Source of the DNA: Mucilaginibacter mallensis
GTDB lineage: Bacteria > Bacteroidota > Bacteroidia > Sphingobacteriales > Sphingobacteriaceae
Assembly: GCF_900105165.1 (NCBI RefSeq)
Contig: NZ_LT629740.1
Coordinates: 3,782,001 to 3,846,000, forward strand
Length of the DNA stretch: 64,000 nucleotides
Direction of reading: 5' to 3'
In this document: positions 1-10,100 of the stretch, in pieces
Layout: the number at the start of each line of letters is the position of its first letter
Position numbering within the stretch: position 1 is the first letter of the stretch
Position numbers and translations under genes: made by a program
The notes under the pieces: generated by a model
Seen by the model: the letters and a program-made list of their open reading frames with translations, nothing else
Told to the model about the DNA's origin: nothing
Database searches by the model: none

Positions 1-259
1 CATCATCATCCACAAAAATGAACGCAACCAGTTGTTTGGGATAACGCCCATGGGCAACCTTTACCATGCCATCCAGATCAGCCATTGGCGTATCCTTCGG
101 CAGGGTTGCATAATGGGTTGGGTTAAGCCAGCCGTCTATTTCGTCTCCAAAGATCAGCGGCAAGCCGGTGATACATAACATGAGCAGAAACAGGGTGCAG
201 ATCAGGCTCGTCCACCGATGCCACCAAAACCATTTTTTAATACTTTTAAGCTGGGCCAT
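1..259 (-). CDS. PepSY-associated TM helix protein (3' end missing)
   Basis: I translated this from the minus strand; the first 86 residues are present and the gene runs off the left edge. The start MAQLKSIKKWFWWHRW is followed by a hydrophobic segment (about residues 17-38, LICTLFLLMLCITGLPLIFG), the usual opening of PepSY-TM proteins: a basic WxxWHRW stretch, then the first membrane helix. Family knowledge: these inner-membrane proteins commonly sit beside siderophore receptors and are linked to iron release or reduction. The gene lies 13 bp downstream of the siderophore-type receptor on the same strand, so an operon is likely. The family call is good; the exact role is inferred. Confidence 0.85.
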   Translation of the reverse strand, partial: MAQLKSIKKWFWWHRWTSLICTLFLLMLCITGLPLIFGDEIDGWLNPTHYATLPKDTPMADLDGMVKVAHGRYPKQLVAFIFVDDD

Positions 260-272
260 ATATTAATATTCG

Positions 273-2786
273 TTAAAATCTGAAGGCGACACTTCCGTTA
301 ATGCTGCGCGGCTGTTGCGGATTAACAGTATACCAACCGATCCAGTATTCCTTATTCGTCAGATTATCAACAGATACAGCAAAACGGTACCTGCCTGTCT
401 CGTAAAACACCGTACTGTTTAATACGGTATAGGCAGGAACATAAAACTGCCCCTCACTTTTACTGCTTTCCACTAAGCTTTTTCCAGCGTAATTGCCGCC
501 AAAACCTGCACCTAAGCCCTTAATTCCATCTTGCGTAAAGCGGTAACTCAACCATAGGTTAGCCATGTTCTGTGGGCCAGATGTGTTTGGCCTTAACCCG
601 TTTACATCGGCATCTGCATTGGTATATTTGCTATCGTTATAAGCATAGCCTGCAACCACATTAAAACCGGTAAAGGGATTGGCTGTTACTTCAGCTTCCA
701 TTCCTTTGCTAAGCTGCGTGCCGTTCTGTATCGAGAACTGAGGATGGTCAAGATCAGTACGCAATACATTATCTACCTTTATATCATAATAGCTAAAAGT
801 TCCGCGCAGTTTACCGTCAAAGGCATTCAGCTTAACGCCGCCTTCCAGTTGGTTTGCTTCCTCTGGTTTAAAGCTATGGCCCTGGAAATCCGTTCCTGTT
901 TCATTGGTAAAGCCATTCTGATAATTACCGAACAAGGATACCTTGTCTTTAATCAATTGATACACCAGGCCAAACTTGGGCGATAAAGCGGTTTGTTTAT
1001 AGCCACCTGAAGTAGTACCATTTACCGGATTATAATTTCCGGCGAAATCATAATGATCAACGCGTAAAGCGGCATTGGCAATCAGTTGATCGGTAATATT
1101 TATTACATCTGACACGTAGGCGCTGGTAATATATTCTTTGGTATAAATGGTATAAGGATAAGGATCGGCCGGGCTGTTGGCATAGGCCGAATCAACTTTA
1201 GCTTTGTTAAAGTTCAGGTAGTTTGGAATATTACCTGTCGTATTTATCACATCAAATAAATCGGCTGCGGTTTGGCCGCCTGCTGTGCCCATAAATTCAT
1301 TATAGCGAACATTAGCGTTATAGTTATAATAATCAATGCCGGCCACTACACGGTTTTTCACGGAGCCGATATTGAATTTTCCGATAAAGTTCTGCTGTAG
1401 ATCAAAGGTTTGATCGCCACCCTCAATAGTCCATACATTCCGCTGTATCTCGTTATTACCCGGCATCAAGTAAAAATAAGGCATCGGGCCATTGGAGTTA
1501 GTGTTGACAACCGAAATGCTGGTTTGCGAGGTCCAGTTATCTGACATTTTATAATTCATCTGCCCGGAGAAGTTCAGGTTTGATGAATTCATTACCAGGT
1601 CATTACTAATATAAGAACGGTTATAATCCAGGTTTAACTTGTCAGCGCTGTTAACGCCAAGCGCTGCAACTGTTGTATTAAAAAAGAACATTTGAGGTGT
1701 AGTTCCTGCCGATGCATAGAGTTCCGCATCGAAAGAAAATGACAAGCGGTCACTAGCTTTATAGATTAGGCTGGGCGCTAAAAATATATTACGGTGGAAG
1801 CCTGCATCCTGCCAGGAATTTTGGGTATTTAAAGCAGTATTGATACGGAACAGCAGTTTTTTTGCTGAATCCAATGGCGTATTTACATCTGCGGTCAGGC
1901 GGTTAAAACCATAGCTGCCGCCACTATAAATTATCTCACCACCTGCCTGGTCATAAGGCTTTTTAGTCACTCTGTTAATGAGGCCGCCATAAGATGTTAC
2001 GGCACTGCCAAATAAGGTAGCTGAGGGGCCTTTCAACACTTCTATGCTTTCTATATTGGCATTATCAATAGTGGTGCTCACGTTGGATGCTATACCATTC
2101 CTCAAATAAGTATTGAGCTGAAAACCGCGCAGGACAAAGGAACTGCCGTTGCCAAAACCCGACCGGTCCGTAGCAGCCCATAATTGATATGCGCCGGGCA
2201 CATTTTTTAGTGCGGCATCAATATTATGAACCGATTGGTCGGTCATCAGGCTGCTGCTGACAGTTGAATATACCTGCGGATTTTCCAGGTCATTCAACGG
2301 CATTTTGGCTACATCATCGCTTTTAGTTGTAGCAAAGCGGTTGGCTTTTTGGCCCCTGACTACAACTTCAGTCAACTGCTGACTGTTTGCGGTTAATATC
2401 AGATTAACGTTTACAGTTTCATCTGTGGCAACAGTAACCTGCAATATTTGTGGTTTTAGGCCCACATAGCTGGCAAATAAAATATAAGTTCCTGTTTTGA
2501 TGTGGTTAAGTGTGAATTTACCTTCACGGTTTACGGTAGTGCCCCTCTTTAGTTCCTTAATTGTGACTGTTACCCCTTCGGCAACCTTGCCGTCGGATGT
2601 TTTAACGGTTCCTTTAATATCACCGGTAACAGCCGACTGGGCATAGGCCAAAGAGGATTGAACAGCCATTACCAATAATAAAAGAAAAATTTTGCAGCCG
2701 GGCAGCTTAGGGATTAAAAATAGATCGGGTACAATTTTCCGGTATAAGGCTTTGTACGTATTACTGCATAGTAATAAAGAATTCAT
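273..2786 (-). CDS. TonB-dependent siderophore receptor
   Basis: Outer-membrane beta-barrel receptor of the FhuA/FecA type for ferric siderophores. After a signal peptide (a KIFLLLLVMAVQSSLAYAQS stretch) comes a carboxypeptidase-regulatory-like domain (IKGTVKTSDGKVAEGVTVTI), then a plug with the siderophore-receptor hallmark IEVLKGPSATLFG and the INRVTKKP block, then a 22-strand-type barrel ending in VAFRF. I chose the ATG at 2786 (MNSLLL) rather than the first in-frame ATG at 2861, because the 25 extra residues precede the signal peptide and would run through a hairpin. It is followed by the PepSY-TM gene. A Fur-like inverted repeat lies about 190 bp upstream and a candidate antisense RNA overlaps the leader. 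The substrate is not identifiable. Confidence 0.93.
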   Translation of the reverse strand: MNSLLLCSNTYKALYRKIVPDLFLIPKLPGCKIFLLLLVMAVQSSLAYAQSAVTGDIKGTVKTSDGKVAEGVTVTIKELKRGTTVNREGKFTLNHIKTGTYILFASYVGLKPQILQVTVATDETVNVNLILTANSQQLTEVVVRGQKANRFATTKSDDVAKMPLNDLENPQVYSTVSSSLMTDQSVHNIDAALKNVPGAYQLWAATDRSGFGNGSSFVLRGFQLNTYLRNGIASNVSTTIDNANIESIEVLKGPSATLFGSAVTSYGGLINRVTKKPYDQAGGEIIYSGGSYGFNRLTADVNTPLDSAKKLLFRINTALNTQNSWQDAGFHRNIFLAPSLIYKASDRLSFSFDAELYASAGTTPQMFFFNTTVAALGVNSADKLNLDYNRSYISNDLVMNSSNLNFSGQMNYKMSDNWTSQTSISVVNTNSNGPMPYFYLMPGNNEIQRNVWTIEGGDQTFDLQQNFIGKFNIGSVKNRVVAGIDYYNYNANVRYNEFMGTAGGQTAADLFDVINTTGNIPNYLNFNKAKVDSAYANSPADPYPYTIYTKEYITSAYVSDVINITDQLIANAALRVDHYDFAGNYNPVNGTTSGGYKQTALSPKFGLVYQLIKDKVSLFGNYQNGFTNETGTDFQGHSFKPEEANQLEGGVKLNAFDGKLRGTFSYYDIKVDNVLRTDLDHPQFSIQNGTQLSKGMEAEVTANPFTGFNVVAGYAYNDSKYTNADADVNGLRPNTSGPQNMANLWLSYRFTQDGIKGLGAGFGGNYAGKSLVESSKSEGQFYVPAYTVLNSTVFYETGRYRFAVSVDNLTNKEYWIGWYTVNPQQPRSINGSVAFRF

Positions 2787-2799
2787 AGTTTTGCTTTGA

Positions 2800-2872
2800 A
2801 TGATTAATTTGTTGAAGAATGAATTAGCGTTTGCCCGGTGTGAAGTTTGGCGATGGATCACCGGGCTTTTTT
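2800..2872 (+). ncRNA. Candidate cis-antisense RNA to siderophore receptor leader
   Basis: On the strand opposite the receptor gene, TAGTTTTG at 2786-2793 matches the Bacteroidota -7 consensus TAnnTTTG and touches the receptor start codon. About 40 nt later there is a hairpin with an 8-bp GC-rich stem and six T. Together they would define a transcript of about 73 nt complementary to the receptor leader. No clear -33 element is visible. Two SusC genes in this window show the same arrangement (10901-10999 and 39145-39258). Prediction from sequence only. Confidence 0.45.
2833..2872 (+). terminator. Intrinsic terminator antisense to receptor leader
   Basis: GCCCGGTG (2833-2840) pairs with CACCGGGC (2859-2866) and is followed by TTTTTT (2867-2872). 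The T-tract exists only on the plus strand, where there is no annotated plus-strand gene to terminate, so it fits an antisense transcript. Confidence 0.6.
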
Positions 2873-2973
2873 ATTGTATATATTTTTAGGGTGGATTTGA
2901 TATATCGAGAGGTATGGGTGATTCTTGTTTCATGGATTTAGCGACTAAATAAGTTGATGACGACAAAGTAAGA

Positions 2974-3006
2974 TCTTATTTAGAATAAATCCAAATAAAA
3001 ATAAGA
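2974..3006. promoter_or_regulatory. Fur-like inverted repeat upstream of siderophore receptor
   Basis: Inner arms TTATTTAGA-N5-TCCAAATAA (one mismatch) lie inside outer arms TCTTATTT...AAATAAGA. An AT-rich TTATTTAGA-type palindrome resembles iron-box sequences, and it sits about 190 bp upstream of an iron-type receptor. Assignment to Fur is inference. Confidence 0.35.
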
Positions 3007-3160
3007 CTAATATTTTAAGTTACAGGAATAGTATTGAGTGTAAATAAGCGCAGTGATTTCGCCCAGTTTCTAGCTTGAGGAACAAATGGGGCTTTAAGAA
3101 ACCTTGGTAAAACCACAAAACTCAAATCCGGAGCGAAAGTTCATATCTGAGTATAAAGGA

Positions 3161-3190
3161 AAACGCGTAATTAGCTATAATTACGCGTTT
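3161..3190. terminator. Terminator hairpin downstream of sulfatase gene
   Basis: Perfect 13-bp arms AAACGCGTAATTA and TAATTACGCGTTT with a 4-nt loop, and short T-runs on both sides. It lies 77 bp past the sulfatase stop. In the rest of the 400-bp gap between sulfatase and receptor I see only the Fur-like repeat and the antisense unit. Confidence 0.65.
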
Positions 3191-3266
3191 TATATACAAC
3201 TGAGTTTACCTGGATTAATGGCTTATCTTCCAACTGCTGGCCATAGGATAGCAATAAATAAATAGT

Positions 3267-4793
3267 CTATTGCTTTTTATTTTTGATTGACTCCAACAAA
3301 TCGGCAAGTTCTTTAACCTTTGCAGGGTATTGAACAGCTAGGTTATATTTTTCTCCAATATCCTCATTCAGGTTATATAACTGGGGTTCGGGGGAGTTGC
3401 CTGTTTCTATGTCTACTAACTTATCATATGGGGCGCCGTTATTGGGTGTAATGTATTTCCACCCATCCTTTACAATAGCAAGTGCTCCACCCTGCTCAAT
3501 ATATACCGAACGGCCCTGATTGGATTTACCCAATAAAGCATCCATCACGTTTTCACTATCGCTTGCATTCCCGGCAGGTATTGGTTGTTTAAGAAATCCG
3601 GAGAAAGAGGCCAGTAAATCCATTTGTGAAACTAATGCATCCGAAACCCCGGGCTTTATTTCCCCGGGCCATCTGACAATAAATGGGATTCGTGTCCCCC
3701 CTTCCAGGGCACTATATTTACCACCCCGCATTGGGCCGGCGGGCGTATGTCCATTTAATTTTGCTACGGCTTCGTCCTGATAACCATCATCCAGAACAGG
3801 GCCATTATCGCTGGTAAATATCACTATGGTATTCTTCTCAATGCCCAGGTACCTGAGTTGCTTCATAATTTCACCCACCGTCCAATCCAGTTGTAAAATA
3901 ACATCGCCCCGCAGGCCTAAACCACTTTTACCTTTAAATCGTGTTGCCGGCATACGGGGTACATGCGGCTCCGTCATAGCAAAATATAAAAAGAATGGCC
4001 TGTTTTTATTTTCTTCGATAAAACCTTCTGCCTTTGCCAAAAAAGTTGATGACACTTCCTCATCAACCCAGCGGGCTAATTTACCGCCGCTCATATAACC
4101 AATTCTGCCTATGCCATTTACAATAGTTCCATCATGGCCCTGCCCTGGCGATGATTTTAATTTTAGTAACTCGGGATGCTCTTTCCCTGTAGGGTCATTC
4201 CCTATCTTTTTGGTATAGTCTACAGCAATAGAGTCATTAGCTTCCAGCGCTACCACTTTATGATTCTCTAAAAAAACGGTAGGCACCCTGTCTGCCGTTG
4301 CCGGAAAGATGAAGGAATAATCAAAACCTACGTCATTAGGGCCAGGTTTAACTTCCCCGTTCCAGTCTTTTGCCACAGCATTTCCTAAACCCAAATGCCA
4401 TTTACCTACAATCCCGGTTTTATATCCGGCTTTTTTAAACATATTGGGTAAGGTAACTCTATCGGTAGGGATAATCAAAGCTGCATCCCCCGGTAAAATA
4501 CCTGTTCCTTTTTTGCGCCAGGGATATTCACCAGTCATCAGGGCATACCGCGACGGCGTACAGGTTGCCGAGGTACAATGCCCGTTTGTAAAACGGACAC
4601 CCGCTGCAGCAAGCTTATCCACATTGGGTGTATGAATTTTAGTAGCCCCGTAACAACTTAAATCGCCGTAGCCTAAATCATCAGCATAAATATAAATCAC
4701 ATTTGGCTGATTAACTTTTGTTTCTTTAGCAGTTTGACCAACTGCAGTGAATATGGTAAAAAAAAGAAGTAATGTTAAGATGCTTTTATTCAT
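3267..4793 (-). CDS. Sulfatase (arylsulfatase type, family S1)
   Basis: Secreted or periplasmic sulfatase that removes sulfate esters from glycans. The signal peptide is MNKSILTLLLFFTIFTAVGQ. The maturation motif CTPSR (residues 78-82) carries the Cys that is converted to formylglycine; metal ligands are visible in YADDLGYGD (about 37-45) and FTSDNGP; GKWHLG is also typical. At 508 aa it has normal full length. A Cys-type sulfatase needs a maturation enzyme (anSME/FGE), which is not in this window. It lies downstream of SusD in a locus that also has a GH20 hexosaminidase, so a sulfated amino-sugar glycan is the likely target. A LacI-type palindrome lies about 310 bp upstream. Substrate position specificity cannot be read. 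Confidence 0.95.
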   Translation of the reverse strand: MNKSILTLLLFFTIFTAVGQTAKETKVNQPNVIYIYADDLGYGDLSCYGATKIHTPNVDKLAAAGVRFTNGHCTSATCTPSRYALMTGEYPWRKKGTGILPGDAALIIPTDRVTLPNMFKKAGYKTGIVGKWHLGLGNAVAKDWNGEVKPGPNDVGFDYSFIFPATADRVPTVFLENHKVVALEANDSIAVDYTKKIGNDPTGKEHPELLKLKSSPGQGHDGTIVNGIGRIGYMSGGKLARWVDEEVSSTFLAKAEGFIEENKNRPFFLYFAMTEPHVPRMPATRFKGKSGLGLRGDVILQLDWTVGEIMKQLRYLGIEKNTIVIFTSDNGPVLDDGYQDEAVAKLNGHTPAGPMRGGKYSALEGGTRIPFIVRWPGEIKPGVSDALVSQMDLLASFSGFLKQPIPAGNASDSENVMDALLGKSNQGRSVYIEQGGALAIVKDGWKYITPNNGAPYDKLVDIETGNSPEPQLYNLNEDIGEKYNLAVQYPAKVKELADLLESIKNKKQ

Positions 4794-5072
4794 GGTAAAA
4801 TATTTATGCCTGTAATCTAAGTAATTTATATAATGGAAATATCAGTTTGCCAGCGTCTGTATTCATTTTAGCCTGCCATTACAATGGGAAAAAGCTATCG
4901 GAAAAATACAGATGGGAAAATATTTTTTTCATGTTTTTTGGTAGGACCACGTGTTGCCTATAGTAATTTCACAAGGTGGTTATGGTAAAATACAAGCGCT
5001 GATTGTGATTATTTTAGCTTTAATTATTTCGCTTTGTTATAAAATTGATTAATGCAATATAAGGAGATGTAA

Positions 5073-5113
5073 TGCAAACAATGCGTTGCAAATGCTACAC
5101 AAACGTTTGATAA
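5073..5113. promoter_or_regulatory. LacI-type operator upstream of sulfatase
   Basis: The CG-centred palindrome CAAACGTTTG (5100-5109) sits in the 17-mer ACACAAACGTTTGATAA (5097-5113). The same 17-mer with one change occurs upstream of the GH20 gene (15415-15431). A second palindrome, TGCAA-N8-TTGCA (5073-5090), adjoins it. CG-centred palindromes of this shape are typical of LacI-family regulators; no LacI gene is in the window. The rest of the 498-bp gap (4794-5291) shows only the SusD terminator. Confidence 0.5.
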
Positions 5114-5230
5114 TTAACATTTAAGTATAGTATTATTATAAATGTCAATAAAATAAATATTCCTGAATAGAATGCTATTAGTATGATCATAATAACGCAG
5201 AACAGTTATTAATAGCTATAATCCACGATA

Positions 5231-5254
5231 AAAGAAGCCCGGCATTTTCCGGGC
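5231..5254 (-). terminator. Terminator of the SusC-SusD transcript
   Basis: On the minus strand GCCCGG-N6-CCGGGC is followed by TTCTTTTATC, 38 bp after the SusD stop. Confidence 0.7.
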
Positions 5255-5291
5255 CAAGCTTCTTATTAATCTATCTAATTTATCTAAAAAA

Positions 5292-7133
5292 CTATTGCTG
5301 GTCCCACCATATTCTCCCCTTGGTATCAAGGCCACTGGCACCATAACTGGCGTCCTTACTTTGCATGGTAGTAATTGCATTGAAAAAGTTAGCACTATTA
5401 ATCGTTGATCCCGCTACAGTACCACCACTTAAATTAAAGCCCATTCTGCGTGGTATAACCAGGTTTTCTGTGCCATTCCACAGATTTTCCAGATAAGCAG
5501 TACCACTGCCATCACCAATATTACCAGGTGTGGTTGGTTGCCCTGCCCTGTAGTTAACAAATTGAGGATAGCCGGTACGTTTCCACATGGCATAAGCATC
5601 TTCTGGCTGTACCAGGAAATGCACCCACTCCTGCGAATAAATGCGCTGTAATGTACCATCGTAAGGGTACCTGCTCAAATAATCGCCAATGGTTATTGAA
5701 CTTGCATTAGGCACACCAACCATAGCGCCTGCTGCCGCATATTGAGCAAATGATGCCTGTACACCTGCATTATACCATTGTGTTGCAGTTTGACCTAATG
5801 CACTACCACCGCTTGTTTGGGCTATTTCAGCCATCATAAAGCAGGTTTCGCCATAGGTTAGCCAAAGCGAACGCATTTTTATAGTGCTTGGATCAGGAAA
5901 TGTCTCATCGGTATGCTCCATTGCAATTACCTGACTAACAGATGCATTATTAGTAAAACCACCATTTTTTACATAATAACGCCCCTGTATCACTGAAATA
6001 TAATCTAACTGTGTTGTAGCTGTCCCTACGTTAAAAGGAACATATCTTCCACTACCGGTTAAACCATATGAAGCATCCTGCGATGCCGGGAATGCATGCT
6101 TGCCATAATAACGCACCTTATTAGCTGGCTGCGCCAGAAATGCTTGCGCGGTGGCATCACCACCTGCCAAAACGGTATTATAAGCAACCGAGTTAGTTCC
6201 CATATCATTTTGCCTTACCATTAAAGCTAAACGCGGGTCATTGGTTGATTTCAGGAACTCTACAAACGCGTAGCCTGCATCGTAGTTATCTAAAATAGCA
6301 TCCATATCATCCGTGTCATCATTATAGGTTTGTGAATGATTAACGCCAAAAGATTGAGCATTGCTAGATATAACATTACCCTTAAAATTGCTTTGTATAT
6401 CAGCCAAAACCGAGGTAAGGTTAGCCGGATCCCTTTTTTCATAACGCAGGGCAATTTTTATACGCAGCGTATTGACAAAGGCAAGCCAGCTTGGTATATC
6501 TCCCCCATAAAAGAAATCCTGATTGCCTAACGCAACCTGGCCTGCAGGCGGGCTTTGCAGTACGGTAGCGGCCTGTTTTAGTTGGCTGTCAAAAGCTTTG
6601 TATAAGGTATAATCATAATCATACTCAGGCAATGGGAACCCGGTTGGGTTGAAAGCCTGGTTATAAGGCATAGCGCCAAATATATCAACAGTACGCCATG
6701 CATGATAAGTATTTAAAATTACACAAATTGCCCTCAGTTGAGCATAAGTTGATGCCTGTGCGGCAGGCATAGCATCAATATTACTTATAATAAGGTTCAT
6801 GCTTTTTCCGATGCCTGTGTAGTAATCACTGTAGTAGTTAACCCCGGCATCGGGGCCTGTTGCTAATGTAGGGTCGCAATATTTTGCACTCAGGTTAGCG
6901 TTTGTACCATCAGGAACAATATATTGCATAAAATTCATGAAGCTGTAACGCGCTATTACTTGTGACCGAGAAGCATCATCAAGATCAACAGTAGCACCAG
7001 AGAAAAGAAATTGCGGCAGTACATTATCCAATTTATTGGGATTGGTATTTACCCCAATAAAATCCTTTTTACAGGATTGGGCTAATACTGAGAGTGTTAA
7101 AAGCCCGATTATATATTTATTTAATTTTTTCAT
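5292..7133 (-). CDS. SusD/RagB family outer-membrane lipoprotein
   Basis: Surface glycan-binding lipoprotein that forms the lid of a SusC transporter. The lipoprotein signal ends at Cys21 (SVLAQSC), followed by KKDFIGVNTNPNKLDNVLPQ, which marks the SusD-like_2 branch (the NTNPN motif) rather than the classical RagB branch. Its length of 613 aa is normal for that branch. It starts 18 bp after the SusC stop on the same strand, so the two are co-transcribed. A terminator follows directly, which suggests the sulfatase further downstream has its own promoter. The ligand is unknown; the neighbouring sulfatase and hexosaminidase point to a sulfated, GlcNAc- or GalNAc-containing glycan. Confidence 0.95.
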   Translation of the reverse strand: MKKLNKYIIGLLTLSVLAQSCKKDFIGVNTNPNKLDNVLPQFLFSGATVDLDDASRSQVIARYSFMNFMQYIVPDGTNANLSAKYCDPTLATGPDAGVNYYSDYYTGIGKSMNLIISNIDAMPAAQASTYAQLRAICVILNTYHAWRTVDIFGAMPYNQAFNPTGFPLPEYDYDYTLYKAFDSQLKQAATVLQSPPAGQVALGNQDFFYGGDIPSWLAFVNTLRIKIALRYEKRDPANLTSVLADIQSNFKGNVISSNAQSFGVNHSQTYNDDTDDMDAILDNYDAGYAFVEFLKSTNDPRLALMVRQNDMGTNSVAYNTVLAGGDATAQAFLAQPANKVRYYGKHAFPASQDASYGLTGSGRYVPFNVGTATTQLDYISVIQGRYYVKNGGFTNNASVSQVIAMEHTDETFPDPSTIKMRSLWLTYGETCFMMAEIAQTSGGSALGQTATQWYNAGVQASFAQYAAAGAMVGVPNASSITIGDYLSRYPYDGTLQRIYSQEWVHFLVQPEDAYAMWKRTGYPQFVNYRAGQPTTPGNIGDGSGTAYLENLWNGTENLVIPRRMGFNLSGGTVAGSTINSANFFNAITTMQSKDASYGASGLDTKGRIWWDQQ

Positions 7134-7151
7134 CTCTTTTTAATTAAAAGT

Positions 7152-10100
7152 TTAGAACCTAACACTTAATGAAACAGCATAAGTACGTGCATATGGCACA
7201 CCACCGGTTATATATGGATTAAACGGATCATTACTTTGTAACGATTCCGGGTTCTGGTCGGCAGGTAGTGTTTTGTACAGGTAACCTACGTTACGGGCTG
7301 TAACGCTCAACTTGGCGCTTTTCAGCACTTTTGTTTTTGCAACCCAAGCCGTTGGCAACTGATATGCAAAGGTGATTTCACGCAGCATTATCCAGCTATC
7401 GGTAGCTACCGCTCCATTATAGTTCAGGCCGTTTTCCCAGTCGTAAGTACCGTTAAAACCCGGACCGCCATCATAGTAAGCAGGTGCATACCATGATTCA
7501 ACAAGGCCTTGGGCATAAGCTTGCGCGAAGGTCATACCGCCGATGTTAACACCGGGTTTGAGAAGGCTCGTTTGTCCGGCAGCAAAAACTGCATTTGGTA
7601 CAGCTCCGTCATATACAGTTTTGCCTGTATAAGAGTTGATACGAGCAACACCACCATGTGCCTGGTCGCGGTATTGGAGCGAAGCAAGCGGCGTTCCCTG
7701 CCCCATGGCATAGGTATATGATTCCGAGTATACTAAACCACCAAAACGGGCATCAATCTGGGTAAACAAGGTAAAGCTCTTATACCTTAATGTTGTAGTA
7801 ATACCACCGGTAAGGTTTGGTTCCACCTTACCCATATTTACACGCGGCTGAGCAGCTGTGGCTGAATTATAAACATATTGATAATCAGCAAAGCTATATG
7901 CGGTATTAGCATTAGTATTAGTAGCCCTCGGTGCATTTTCAATAATCGGATAACCGGTTTTTTTATCTAGCTTAAAGGTAGTGTTCGGATCGAGCGTTAG
8001 TTCACCAAACGCACCACCCTGGTAAGCGTATACCATAGCGCCTTCATAATAGCCACTCAGTTGCCATGCATTTATTCCCGGCGCTAAAGAAATAACCTTG
8101 CTGCCGTTATGTGCTGCATTGATTGAGAAATCAAGATTCCAGTCTTTTGACCTGATCGGGTTTACATCGATGGCAATTTCCTCGCCTGAATTCTGAATGT
8201 TCCCTGCATTAAAATAATCGGTGCTATATCCGGTCTCTACTACACCTGGGTTAGATAAAAGCTGATGGAATGTATTGTTCTTATACCAGGCAAAATCAAC
8301 AGTTATCAGGTTTTTAAATAATGAGAAATTGGTACCTAACTCAATTGACCGCTGTATCTGGGGTTTCAGGTCAGGGTTGATCCTTACACTTCCATTTATT
8401 TGGTTGGCTACAGAAATAGAATTACCATTCTGATCAACAACTGTACTTCCGGTATAACCATTACTGGTTGAATAGGCGCCGGCTATGCCCTGATTACCTA
8501 CAAATGCCAATGAGGCCCTTATCCTGCCTGATGATAACCATGATGGCATTTTATCTTTATACTGATCGTAAAAAGAGTAGGATAAGTTTGCTGAAGGATA
8601 AAATACGGAATAATTGTTGGCCCCTTGTGAGCTTGCAGGGTAGGTAAGTGTTGATAACCAATCATTACGCCCGGTTATTTCCAGGTTAAGGTATTGTTTA
8701 TAGTTAAGGTCTAACACACCGCCCACACCTATGGTCATCAGGTTTTGTGGAAGTGTGGTATAGCCAATATCACCATTAGGATTACCATTGCTATCGGTAC
8801 TGTATTTGAGTGTATTTACAGAGTTATCTAACGCGAATTGATTAGGTACAATCAGGCCGCCATCAGTATGTGCAAAATAATTTTGGCTCAAAGTATTACC
8901 ATAATATTCATTTAACAGACGGAAATCAGCATTCAGGTCGCCATGCATTAATTTTTTGGTAGCATGCCCCATTAATAACAGGTTATAGTTGGTAGTACTT
9001 GATCCGTTTGTACCATATTCGCCGCCGGTATTGTCTACATTATTTCCAAAGTCTTTGGTTTCACCAAACTGGGTATAGTAATTTACGTTACCACGGGCAC
9101 TAAAATCAAGCCATGGATTTACCTGGGCTTTGATCAGTATATATGCCAGACCAGAGTTTTCATGATTGGCATAATTGTTCTTGTCCAGGTTACTAAAGGC
9201 ATTTGGCAACCAACCGGTACCAAACGGATCGGGTTTAAGCGAGTTATCGGCATTCCTGTAATCATCATGCCATGCAGCAAAATTGGTATTGCGGGGTGAA
9301 TAATAAACATCAAAACCAAGGTTTGATCCGCCACCATAGGCATACCTGCTTTGGTCAAAATAATTATTTGTTATAGTATTCGCATAATTCAAACCAAGCT
9401 CTGTTGAAAACACCTTGTTTATTTGACCGGTGTATTTAATATCCAGCGCATTTCTTGTTAAAGAGTTTTTAGGCAGCAAGCCGTCGTCACTGGTATTGGA
9501 ATATGAAATTCTGTAAGTAGAATTCTCACCTCCTCCGCTTAAAGTAAGGTTATTGTTAAAGTATTTACCCGATTGATAAAGCGTTTTCCAGTTATTAGGC
9601 TGCGCAACATAAGGTACTTTTATACTTGGATCATAAACAGCAGGGTGCATTGTACCGTCAAACGCGGGGCCCCAGTTGCTGGTAGTTTGTGTTTGGGTAC
9701 CATCTGGTGCAAAAGCGCCCTCCCTATTGTATGAACCCATACCAAACTCATTTTGGAGGGCCATAAAATTTTTATAAACATCGGTAGTAGATAGCGTAGT
9801 GCTATATTCAACACCCATGCCAGTTCTTGCCTTTCCGCTTTTGGTAGTAATAACTACAGCTCCGTTAAGCCCTCTTGAACCGTATAATGCAGTAGCGGCT
9901 GCACCTTTTAATACAGTGATTGATGCATAATCATCAGGGTTTAAGTTTTTTAACTGCGAGCCGCCGTCTGTACCATCAGGTGATGATATATTATTATATA
10001 AGATATTACCATCAACAACAAAAATTGGCTGGTTATTACCCCCTATAGCATTACCACCCCTTATTTGTATAAAAGGTGATGATTGTACGCCTGATGAACT

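Noticed and set aside
5429..5659. 76-aa ORF in another frame of the SusD gene
   Set aside because: Embedded in a clearly coding gene on the same strand; frame shadow.
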